DNA of 64,000 nucleotides from Fistularia commersonii. Lineage: Eukaryota; Chordata; Actinopteri; Syngnathiformes; Fistulariidae. Under the pieces are notes generated by a model that was not told the DNA's origin, made no database searches, and saw only the letters and a list, made by a program, of their open reading frames with translations. Below are positions 57,559 to 64,000 of this stretch, one piece after another (positions within the stretch are counted from its first letter, which is position 1; each line of letters starts with the position of its first letter). The stretch covers positions 29,085,758 through 29,149,757 of the forward strand of contig JBBMNZ010000001.1 in assembly GCA_037954325.1 (NCBI GenBank), given 5' to 3'. The position numbers and the translations under genes were made by a program.

Positions 57559-60500
57559 CTGCTTGCCAGCTGTATTTATGGAGCGCATTCGAGCAGGAAC
57601 ACTAAGGATCCTGTTGGCATTGTCAGTATTTTTCCACCTTGCGAGCGCCGCTGCCTTTGCGAGCGGATTGTTTTAGGGCGCCGTGTGGATTTGTTTGTTT
57701 GAATGATGATGGAACGCGGTGCGGTGACGCCTCGGCTGCAGGGAGCGATTCCTTATCATGCTTTTGTTATGTATTATTTCTAATAGCGCATTAATCACTT
57801 GAACCATTCACATGTATTCAGTGTGGGTAAAACACACACACACACACAAATTCATTCCTAAGAGCCGTCTGTTCCGTGAGGTTTGGCGGTGGGTGAGGAT
57901 CTGCGGAGGGTCATGTGAGGGAAGCGCGGCGTACACAACCCTGCCGTCACTCCGCTCCGTTTATTTTGGGCCACGTTAAATATTCAGGGGGACGGAGATC
58001 GGACTGCGGTGATGCGAGCGGCAGGTTTGCAAGGCCGGGATCGGAGGAGGAGGAGCGTCTCCCGAGGCCGGGGCGTTTTCTTTGTGGTGTTTTTAAACGT
58101 CTGCTCACGAGGGTCAGCTCTGCAGGTCTGGGGAAATGAGAAATGAAATGCCAACTCACCCCCGTTACTCTCAGCACGCCCTCCACTGAGGAGAAGAGCA
58201 GGTAGAGGAGGCCGACGGCGACCAGCCGGTGCACGGTGGTGCCCAGCCTGGGCCTGCAGGCGGAGCGGGATTCAAGATTCAAAGCGTTAATGGTCACATG
58301 TACAGCGCAGAAACCAGTTTCCCTGTACAGTGAAATCTTCTTCTTCTTTGGTCTTTTCCCTTCAGGTGTCGCCACAGCGAGTCCACTTTCTCCATCTCAC
58401 CCTATTCTCTGGATCCTCCTCTCTCACACCAACTACCTTCATATCTTCTCTCACGACGTCCATCAATCTTCTCTTTGGTCTTCCTCCAGACCTCTTGCCT
58501 GGCAGCTCGAACTCCAGCATCCGTCTACCAATATATTCTCTATCCCTCCTCTGTCCATGACCCAACCATCTCAGTCTGGCTTCTCTGACCTTCTCTCCAA
58601 AACATCGAACATGTGCTGTTCCTCTGATAGACTCATTCCTGATCCTCTCCATCCTGGTCACTCCCAAAGAGAACCTCAACATCTTCATCTCTGCAACCTC
58701 TAGTTCTGCCTGCTGTCTTTTGGTCATTGGAACAGTTTCTAGTCCAAACATCATCTCAGGTCTCACCACTGTCTTGTACACCTTTCCTTTTATTCTAGCT
58801 GATGTTCTTCTATCTCTTGGTACCCCTGACACTTTTCTCCACCCATTCCAACCTGCTTAGACCCGTCTCTTCACCTCTTCTCCACACTCTCCTACGCTCT
58901 GGACTGTTGACCCCAAGTACCTGAAATCCTCCAGCTTCTTGATCTCCACTCCCTGTAGCCTCACCGTTCCACCCGAGTTCCTCTCATTCACACACATATA
59001 TTCTGTCTTGCTGCGACTAACTTTCATTCCTCTCCTTTCCAGAGCATACCTCCACCTCTCTAGATGTTCCTCTACCTGTTGTCTGCTCTCACAGGTAGAG
59101 GAAAATCTAGAGAGTTGGAGGTATGCTCCCTGTTCAGTGAAATAAATATGATTATAGATACGAGGGGGAGGGACGTGTCAAAATCTAGGAAGCCAGAATA
59201 CGCAAAACAAAGATGACTTGACTTGAAAACTTTAAACGACGGCAAAGGGGGGGCCGCACTCACTTGACGATGCCGTAGCCGAGGCTGACGATGAGGACCA
59301 GGATCCGGGCCAGAGACCTCTTCAGCGCCGAGAGCAGCTCGGCGAAAATCACGGCGCCCTGAACTGTGGCGACGCCAACACGCACGGTAAAATCAAGTGA
59401 AGAGGCGAGGCGCGGGGAAAGAAAACACAAACAAAGAACACCGACCGTAGTCTCCCTTGTAGCGAATGCTCTGGTACTCGGAGTAGAACACGGCCTTCTC
59501 CAGCATGCCGAGGATGATGACGGCGCCGATCCAGAACTGGATCCGAAGGAGATCCCTCCAGTAGCAGGCGCACCAGAAGAGCCAGAGCGCCCCGAAGAGC
59601 ACGTACACGATGCACATGATCATGAAGAACTGCGAGGACACAGACATTCTCTGGGTCGGCAAAAAGCCCTTCATGCAAACCATTGTGATAACAATAATGG
59701 TAATTTATCCTTTATTAATCCCTGTGGGTAAAGTGTGTCTCTGCAGCGAAGCATTCGTGGATGAGCGGCGAGCAGCGGGCCGCCGGGGGAGCAGCGAGAG
59801 CTTCGGCGTGTCGCTCGACGCACTCGGACACACCGGGAGGAGCCGGGAATCCAAACCGGATCGTTCGGTTCCAGATCGCCGGACCTCCTGCGCCACGCCG
59901 CCCTCTCAACGTCATTGAAGGAGGTGGACGGCACTCATAGTAGCAGGAGGTCGCTAATATGAATCACCGATAATAATAAATAACTACCTTCTGCTCGCTC
60001 TAAGCGATCTCAGGCAAAACTGTTCTCCGTTCTACTACCTCAGTGGTGGAACAAACTTCCGGAAGCAACAAGACGAGCATCATCTCTCTCAACCTTCAAG
60101 AAACAGGTAAAAACGTTTCTCTTTCAGGACTTTTTACTGCGCTGATGCCCCAGATCAGGTTAGGCAGCAAGTTAGGCTATGCAGTGTGTGTGTGTGTGTG
60201 TGTGTTTGTGTGTCTCTGTCGAAAAAAAAAAAAAAAAAACCCTTTAACCCAGGCTTGCTGTTCCGTCTATTTCCTGTGCATCGTGGATTTGCGAGTGTAT
60301 TTGCAGTCCCTATGTCCTCTAGTGTAAGTCGCTTTGGATAAAAGCGTCTGCCAAATGTAATGTAATGCTAAATAACTGGAAGCGTGTCTGGACGCTGAGA
60401 CGTTCAACAGGAAAGACCTTCCTGGGCGTCGGGACGGCGTTTCTTACCATCATCTGGGGCCAGTCGGCCGGAGAGGAGTAGTCATGAGGCCCCTTCATCT

Positions 60501-61635
60501 CTACCTTCACTGCGAGGAGAGAGCAAAAGCATCCCGTCAGTTTCCGGCCCGCCGTCACTCGGCGCGGCGGCGCAAGCCGTCTCACTGGTGAAGGCGAAGC
60601 TGAGCTGGTCGCCGCCGACGTCCTCGTCCTCCACCCCGCGGAACAAGTACTGCACCCTCACGATGAAAAGATAGGGGCTGTCCTCCCAGGCCTTGGCCAC
60701 CGCGCTCAGGTCCTGCAGCACAAAGCCTTCACGAGCTCTCCAAACAACAACCATAACGCCACTTTTACTGCCGGACATGAAAAAATAATCCAGGCGATGC
60801 GTTTTTTCTGCCCGACATAAAAGCGTTAAACCTTGAAGGTTCTGTGCTCGACCCTCTCGGACCCAGAACGTCACGGCCTTATTTACTCGCCGGGCCACTG
60901 GGCAAAGCTGAAGAGCTCTGCAGGTGTGTCTCCATACGCTACTTCTGATGTTTCTACATGTTTCTGTGAAACGGAGTGACGGATCTTACCGGCTTGTCTG
61001 GCCAGACCAGGCTCTGGTTTGAAGGGTCACTCTGGAGAGGACAACAAAACTTTGGGATGAGTACAGGAGGGGGAAAAAAAATAGAAAAAAAAATAATAAT
61101 AATAACATAAAATAAGCATTAAATTAAAAATGCAATAAAAACATGACAAAATCCTAAATCTAATTTAAAAATGTAAATGAAATAAAAACACACAACCACT
61201 GTAATGAACAGTTACCTTTGGGCTGGACAGCGGTTGATATGGATTGAAATCGCCATAATAAACCTTGGAAGAGAAGAAAAGTTGAGGGAACAGGTATATT
61301 TTGTAAAGCCCCCCAAAAAAAAACATGCGTCTTTCTAATAACAGAAAGACGACTGTGGTCTGTTTCGGGCAGCTTTGGCTCAGTTCCCGTTGCAGTATTC
61401 ATTTTGACCACGGGATGGCTTCCCGGGGTCATTTTGAAAACACCCGAGTTCTCAGATGTATTTCCTGCGTCGGTTTATTCAACACACGGTGTCCCTGTGA
61501 GGCGGATGCGTCGCACACCTTTGGTAAGAAGAGGGCGGAGCAGTTGTCGAAGTACATGTAGCCCTGACTGTAGAAGCCTCTCCAGCCGTCTTTCAGCATG
61601 TGGTCCATGCCGAACATGTTCATCGCCTTGTTGTC
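50909..61635 (-). CDS. tmem87a: tmem87a, 3' part: seven-transmembrane GOLD-domain protein TMEM87A (17 coding exons)
   Basis: Encodes a Golgi/endosome membrane protein of the GOST family: lumenal GOLD-type domain then seven membrane helices. TMEM87A has been reported as a mechanosensitive/cation-channel-related protein (Elkin1/GolpHCat). In-window exons give 462 residues and a stop, with consistent phases. Helices by peptide: FFMIMCIVYVLFGALWLFW; IQFWIGAVIILGMLEKAVFY; LARILVLIVSLGYGIV; LVAVGLLYLLFSSVEGVL; VALVANLSLSLIDSCVMWWI; LIFSVVASIIFIIWT; RLLFSTILLVIMVLLRPSA. The acidic cytosolic tail (IDEDDEEEEEAKEP; DEDLKWVEENIP) ends KMERSKME as in human TMEM87A. IRYKG, CYWRDLLRIQFW and synteny with vps39 favour TMEM87A over TMEM87B. 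The signal peptide and first GOLD exons are beyond base 64000. One intron has U12-type AT-AC ends and one is GC-AG. Confidence 0.95.
51045..51075 (-). CDS. tmem87a: tmem87a exon p (31-base exon)
   Basis: Acceptor after GTCTCCACAG, donor GTAAGG. Encodes ALPAMLDEEE, matching the family's ALPALLDSDEE. Recognised by family similarity and phase. Confidence 0.92.
52482..52534 (-). CDS. tmem87a: tmem87a exon o
   Basis: Acceptor after TCAATCCAG, donor GTAAGT. Encodes DEDLKWVEENIPTTVAD, a conserved cytosolic motif. Confidence 0.96.
52535..52618 (-). other. tmem87a: GC-AG intron of tmem87a (84 nt)
   Basis: Donor AAAGAG/GCGAGT and acceptor TTTCAATCCAG. Phase 0 on both sides joins KLLSKE to DEDLKWVEENIP, as expected for the family's tail. 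Confidence 0.88.
52619..52683 (-). CDS. tmem87a: tmem87a exon n, before a GC-AG intron
   Basis: Acceptor after TCTTAAAG. Encodes GMKMRGSKPDANSSQKLLSK then E. The exon ends GAG with intron start GCGAGT. The nearby GT choice would bring a stop codon in the next exon. Confidence 0.93.
53538..53617 (-). CDS. tmem87a: tmem87a exon m (acidic tail)
   Basis: Acceptor after TGCACTCAG, donor GTGAGA. Encodes FSHSPLIDEDDEEEEEAKEP then MLNEAF. Confidence 0.96.
54010..54066 (+). repeat. Retroposon 3' tail (AATTTCCCCTATGG type)
   Basis: TTATGCTGCTGTGACCAAGG, AATTTCCCCTATGGAGGATC, then GATAAAGTTTATCTTA. Related to 46945-47010. In the tmem87a intron between exons l and m. Confidence 0.6.
54287..54390 (-). 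CDS. tmem87a: tmem87a exon l (helix 7)
   Basis: Acceptor after GCGGCAG, donor GTCCGA (weak, C at +3). Encodes GWRDLWVDDAFWRLLFSTIL then LVIMVLLRPSANSQ. Confidence 0.96.
54582..54640 (-). CDS. tmem87a: tmem87a exon k (helix 6 end)
   Basis: Acceptor after GTCCGCAG, donor GTCTGT (weak, C at +3). Encodes SIIFIIWTTKVFQLVDCQT. Confidence 0.94.
54908..55549. mobile_element. hAT-type non-autonomous DNA transposon
   Basis: The left end CAGGGGTCGGCAACCC (54908) is the reverse complement of the right end GGGTTGCCGACCCCTG (55534-55549). The flanking 8-mers GCCTAAAC and GTCTGTAC match at 5 of 8 positions and fit the hAT target pattern NTCTAGAN. No intact transposase is visible in 642 bases. In the tmem87a intron between exons j and k. 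Confidence 0.8.
55678..55786 (-). CDS. tmem87a: tmem87a exon j
   Basis: Follows the AT-AC intron. Encodes IFISLSQTTRLLKLRRNVVK then LSLYQHFTNTLIFSVV. The donor GTGAGT runs straight into a TG repeat in the transcript (plus-strand CA at 55641-55676). Confidence 0.96.
55787..55874 (-). other. tmem87a: U12-type AT-AC intron of tmem87a (88 nt)
   Basis: Intron 5' end ATATCCTTTATCC is an exact match to the U12 AT-AC donor consensus ATATCCTTT. It ends GCCGCCCAC with AC. TCCTTATC, a near match to the branch consensus TCCTTRAY, lies about 10 bases before the end. Removing it joins VMWW to IFISLSQ, restoring the conserved W-W-I-F-I-S-L sequence. Confidence 0.92.
55875..55946 (-). CDS. tmem87a: tmem87a exon i (helix 5), upstream of the U12-type intron
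   Basis: Acceptor after GTTCTGCAG. Encodes GFYGTVALVANLSLSLIDSC then VMWW. It ends at TGG, followed by intron start ATATCCTTT. No GT donor here keeps the frame. Confidence 0.94.
57518..57555 (+). repeat. (TG)n microsatellite
   Basis: About 19 TG units in the tmem87a intron between exons h and i. That intron (55947-58159) holds nothing else I can name. Confidence 0.95.
58160..58253 (-). CDS. tmem87a: tmem87a exon h (helix 4)
   Basis: Acceptor after GCCTGCAG, donor GTGAGT. Encodes PRLGTTVHRLVAVGLLYLLF then SSVEGVLRVTG. Confidence 0.97.
58337..59127 (-). mobile_element. RTE-type LINE insertion with target-site duplication and fold-back 5' end
   Basis: Minus-strand copy encoding the reverse transcriptase C-terminus (RTSARIKGKVYKTVVRPEMM; KMLRFSLGVTRMERIRNESI; GQRRDREYIGRRML) with an AAGAAGAAGA tail. 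It is flanked by CCCTGTACAGTGAAAT (58321-58336) and CCCTGTTCAGTGAAAT (59128-59143), a 16-bp target-site duplication with one mismatch. Its 5' end is a hairpin: 59093-59127 is the reverse complement of 59043-59077 (33 of 35 positions). In the tmem87a intron between exons g and h. Confidence 0.9.
59264..59363 (-). CDS. tmem87a: tmem87a exon g (helix 3)
   Basis: Acceptor after CGCCACAG, donor GTGAGT. Encodes QGAVIFAELLSALKRSLARI then LVLIVSLGYGIV. Confidence 0.97.
59446..59629 (-). CDS. tmem87a: tmem87a exon f (helices 1-2)
   Basis: Acceptor after CCTCGCAG, donor GTCGGT (C at +3). Encodes FFMIMCIVYVLFGALWLFWC, ACYWRDLLRIQFWIGAVIIL and GMLEKAVFYSEYQSIRYKG. Confidence 0.97.
59696..59912 (-). mobile_element. 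tRNA-derived SINE
   Basis: On the minus strand: A-box-like GTGGCGCAGGAGG (near 59896), B-box-like GGTTTGGATTCC (59857-59846), a body, and a tail CCCACAGGGATTAATAAAGG. The head fits a tRNA origin and the tail resembles the fish retroposon tails at 46945 and 54010. In the tmem87a intron between exons e and f. Confidence 0.75.
60001..60368 (+). mobile_element. L2-type LINE 3' end
   Basis: Plus-strand frame reads LRSQAKLFSVLLPQWWNKLP, EATRRASSLSTFKKQVKTFL, the C-terminus of an L2/CR1-type reverse transcriptase. Then come a (TG)n and poly-A interruption and the tail GTAAGTCGCTTTGGATAAAA, GCGTCTGCCAAATGTAATGT. In the tmem87a intron between exons e and f. Confidence 0.8.
60448..60509 (-). CDS. tmem87a: tmem87a exon e
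   Basis: Acceptor after CCTCGCAG, donor GTAAGA. Encodes KVEMKGPHDYSSPADWPQMM, end of the lumenal domain just before helix 1. Confidence 0.94.
60586..60712 (-). CDS. tmem87a: tmem87a exon d
   Basis: Acceptor after GTGCTGCAG, donor GTGAGA. Encodes DLSAVAKAWEDSPYLFIVRV, matching the family's W-x-DAPYIFIVHI strand of the GOLD domain. Confidence 0.93.
60990..61031 (-). CDS. tmem87a: tmem87a exon c
   Basis: Acceptor after CTCTCCAG, donor GTAAGA. 14 codons, SDPSNQSLVWPDKP, with a possible N-glycosylation site NQS. Confidence 0.85.
61216..61263 (-). CDS. tmem87a: tmem87a exon b
   Basis: Acceptor after CTTCCAAG, donor GTAACT. 16 codons, VYYGDFNPYQPLSSPK; lumenal. Confidence 0.85.
61519..61635 (-). 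CDS. tmem87a: tmem87a exon a (first in window; GOLD region)
   Basis: Acceptor after TCCCCTCAG, donor GTGTGC. 39 codons, DNKAMNMFGMDHMLKDGWRG then YMYFDNCSALFLPK. Lumenal and poorly conserved; placed by frame, borders and context. Confidence 0.85.
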
Positions 61636-62096
61636 CTGAGGGGAGAGCGGAGGAAAAGTAGCGTCAGCGAGGCGTCACAGCAGGGAGTCTCGCGGCCTTT
61701 CAGAACCAGGTCCGAAAAGTGCCCCAACTCAACCCATCTATCAGTTTCAAAGCAAAGCCCCGCCAGGACGGAGCTCGGGTTCAGCTTCAGCTGCCAATAA
61801 TCGATCGGAACGGAGGGACGGGGATCAACAAGACCTTCCAAAGGTCTGCTGGAACACCGATGCTTGTCAGTGGCTCTGAGATGTAGAGACTAAAAGCTGC
61901 AACTCAGGGCTCTTCAGTTTTAAAAGGCAATTTACTATCAGCTGATTGATAAGTGGTTCCTTGTTGTTGTTCTCCTTTGGGCGGCTCCCTTCGGCCACGA
62001 CACAAATCACCTCCCTCCATCTGACCTTCTCCTCTCTGGGCTTCCTCTGGTCCTCCTGCCAGGAAGCTCCAACCTCAGCGTCCTCCTAAACAAATA

Positions 62097-62853
62097 CAGT
62101 AGAACCTCAGCTCGCCAACGCCCCTAATGAGGGTCAAATCAGTCCACGCGCGGAGTTTTCGGTCAAATTTCGAATGAAGCGGCGAACAAGCCTCGGTGTC
62201 TGACCACGCTAACAAACTGACGGGCTTGTTAGCGTGTAGCCTAGCGGCAGTCATGCGTTGTTATGATCGTCACCGATCGTTCATGGTTGTGTTTTACTGC
62301 TACAACGCTTTTGTTCGGAAAGTTAGCCCTCCTCATGGCTCCCAAAGAAGGTTAAAAGTGGTGTTGACAATTTCAGTCCATCTGAAGAAGGAAATGATAG
62401 CTCAACTTGAGAATTAGCCGTGCACAAAGGCGTGGCTAAGTCGACCATCTGTACGAGCCCGAAGAACAAAGATGTGCTCAAGGCGGCCGATGTGGCTTAA
62501 AGGGGTGACAGAGAAAACAAGGAGGAGTTCATGTTTAGTTTGGATTAATGGAGACGGCGTTAGCGAGGGACTCGTACGCAACGGAAAGGAAGCAAAGGAA
62601 ACGGCGAGGACAAGTGCCGCTAAGATTGGAAGGAACACCAGAAACGCATCGATGGTCGAGGTGATCTTAAATTCCTTTCTGTATTTTCACCACAATAAAA
62701 AGTTTGAAAAGAGTGCAGAATGTATTTGGTGTTGAGGAGCGGATCAATGGAGCTTACATTGATTTCAGAGGGAAACACGATTCAGTTTGCAAACATTTCG
62801 GCTCGCGAACGGAACCAAAGGACCAGAAACATTCATCAGCAGGGGTTCTACTG
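62097..62853 (+). mobile_element. Tigger (pogo-type) DNA transposon remnant
   Basis: Terminal inverted repeats CAGTAGAACCTC (62097) and its reverse complement with one mismatch (ending 62853), with TA on both sides (62095-62096 and 62854-62855). The interior encodes, across frameshifts, GVAKSTICTSPKNKDVLKAA and CLVWINGDGVSEGL, matching the DNA-binding part of pogo/Tigger transposases. Broken by frameshifts and stops. Confidence 0.85.
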
Positions 62854-63266
62854 TATTCCCTCTCCCTCCTCGGAACATCTCCAGACCATCTCAGTCTGAC
62901 TTTATCTCCCAGACATCCAACATACGCCGTCCCTCTGACGGGCTCCTTCCACATCCTCTCCATCCTCCTCCTTCCAGAGAACATCAACATCTTCCTCTCC
63001 GCCACCTCCAGCTCTGCTTCATGTCTTTTCCTCAATCCCGCGGTCTCTAAAGCTCACAACAATCGCTGGTCTCTCAACCGTCAACGCATTTCTTTTCATT
63101 CTGGATGATACTCTTTTACCGCCCGTTACCCCGACACTTTCCTCCACTCCTTCCAACCTGCTTGCACACCTTCATCTCTTCTCCACTCCATCTCTCCGTT
63201 GGCCCGAGGCAACCTACTTTGTCACCACTTCCTGAAGCCTCACAGTTTCACTTGGGTGCCTCTCCG

Positions 63267-63267
<1 letters not shown>

Positions 63268-63311
<44 letters not shown>
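63268..63311 (+). repeat. (CA)n microsatellite inside the RTE copy
   Basis: About 22 CA units interrupting the older RTE-type LINE sequence. Confidence 0.95.
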
Positions 63312-63312
<1 letters not shown>

Positions 63313-64000
63313 CTCTCGAGATGGTCCTCCAGCTACTCCCTGCTCTCACTAGTGATCTTGACATCATCTGCAAACATCCTTGTCCGTGAAGGTTCTTGTC
63401 TGACCTCGACCGTCAGTCCTTCTGTAACCTCAGCAAACAGGAAGAGGCTCAGACGGATCCACGACGTGGTCCCGCCTCCAACGTAAACACCTCAGCGCTG
63501 TCTCACGCCGCCCAAACAAGCCGGACTTGGTCTTTCGGTTCCGGTCCCTCCCTCGGTACCGTGTCATACTTTTTCCAAGATCAACGGCGGCGCGGCGCCG
63601 CTCCCTCTGACCTTCTCCGTCAACATTGTCAAAGCAAACACCGCCGTCCGTCGCACTCGTTCTTGGCATGAAAGCTCGCGGCTGCCGGCGGAGCTCGCCT
63701 CTGCCCTCGCTGTCCTCCCATAACTTCATTGTAAGGCTCATCGACTTCATCCCTCTGTGGCGACAACAACTCTGCACGTCAGCCTTGTTGTTAAGAAACC
63801 CGCACTGACGCACGATTCCTCCTTCCTGAGGCCTCCGCTCTCTCGCTAAGATCCCGTCGAATGACTTAGTCAAAACCAAAACAAACGTCCATCTGTCCTA
63901 AACAAACCTCCTTCCATTCCTCCACAGGTGGATCCTCAGGCTGAGGTTTCTTCTGCGACGCCCTGCTCGCGTCACCTTTTCGGTCGACAGGAAGTCCCAC

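Larger units (their letters stand above)
61960..63960 (-). mobile_element. Older RTE-type LINE copy, split by a Tigger transposon
   Basis: Two pieces of one minus-strand LINE: 61960-62096 (3' end, CTCCTTTGGGCGGCTCCCTT on the plus strand) and 62854-63960 (reverse transcriptase region; CTTGACATCATCTGCAAACA on the plus strand encodes the FADDV motif on the minus strand). A Tigger element interrupts it at a TA, and (CA)n at 63268-63311 lies inside it. Much decayed. Upstream of tmem87a exon a. Confidence 0.8.

Noticed and set aside
58362..58832. 156-codon minus-strand frame similar to predicted fish proteins
   Set aside because: It is the C-terminal piece of an RTE-type LINE with target-site duplication, not a gene.

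Overview
The window is nuclear genomic DNA of a ray-finned (teleost) fish. Evidence: three vertebrate genes with intron-split coding sequence, fish-type interspersed repeats (RTE-, L2- and Penelope-type retroelements, tRNA-derived SINEs, Tigger and hAT DNA transposons), and very many long (CA)n microsatellites. I saw nothing bacterial, phage or CRISPR-like.

The three genes all read on the minus strand, so transcription runs right to left. At the left edge is the 5' part of galnt16 (coding exons 1-4, 8238 down to 315; the rest lies beyond base 1), encoding a Golgi polypeptide GalNAc-transferase with unusual poly-Ala, poly-Gly and poly-Gln tracts. In the middle is a complete vps39 (24 coding exons, 46033 down to 24264, 876 residues with consistent exon phases), encoding a subunit of the HOPS lysosome-tethering complex. 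At the right is the 3' part of tmem87a (17 coding exons, 61635 down to 50909; the N-terminal exons lie beyond base 64000), encoding a seven-transmembrane GOLD-domain protein of the Golgi. vps39 and tmem87a are also neighbours on human chromosome 15, whereas GALNT16 is on human chromosome 14, so the galnt16-vps39 junction differs from the human order.

Layout: 1-8238 galnt16; 8239-23270 a gene-poor 15 kb spacer of microsatellites, minisatellites and transposon remnants; 23270-46033 vps39 with its 3' UTR; 46034-48600 the vps39 promoter side and a repeat-bearing spacer; 48600-50908 the likely tmem87a 3' UTR; 50909-64000 tmem87a, with transposons in its introns.

The most notable signals are an 88-nt intron in tmem87a with U12-type AT-AC borders; a GC-AG intron in the same gene; an RTE insertion with target-site duplication and a fold-back 5' end; a Tigger transposon nested in an older RTE copy; a Penelope-like GIY-YIG remnant; and a pair of related, unclassified ~120-bp sequences 14.6 kb apart. 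I did not find an undescribed multi-gene system. All calls come from reading the sequence and from family knowledge recalled without a database.
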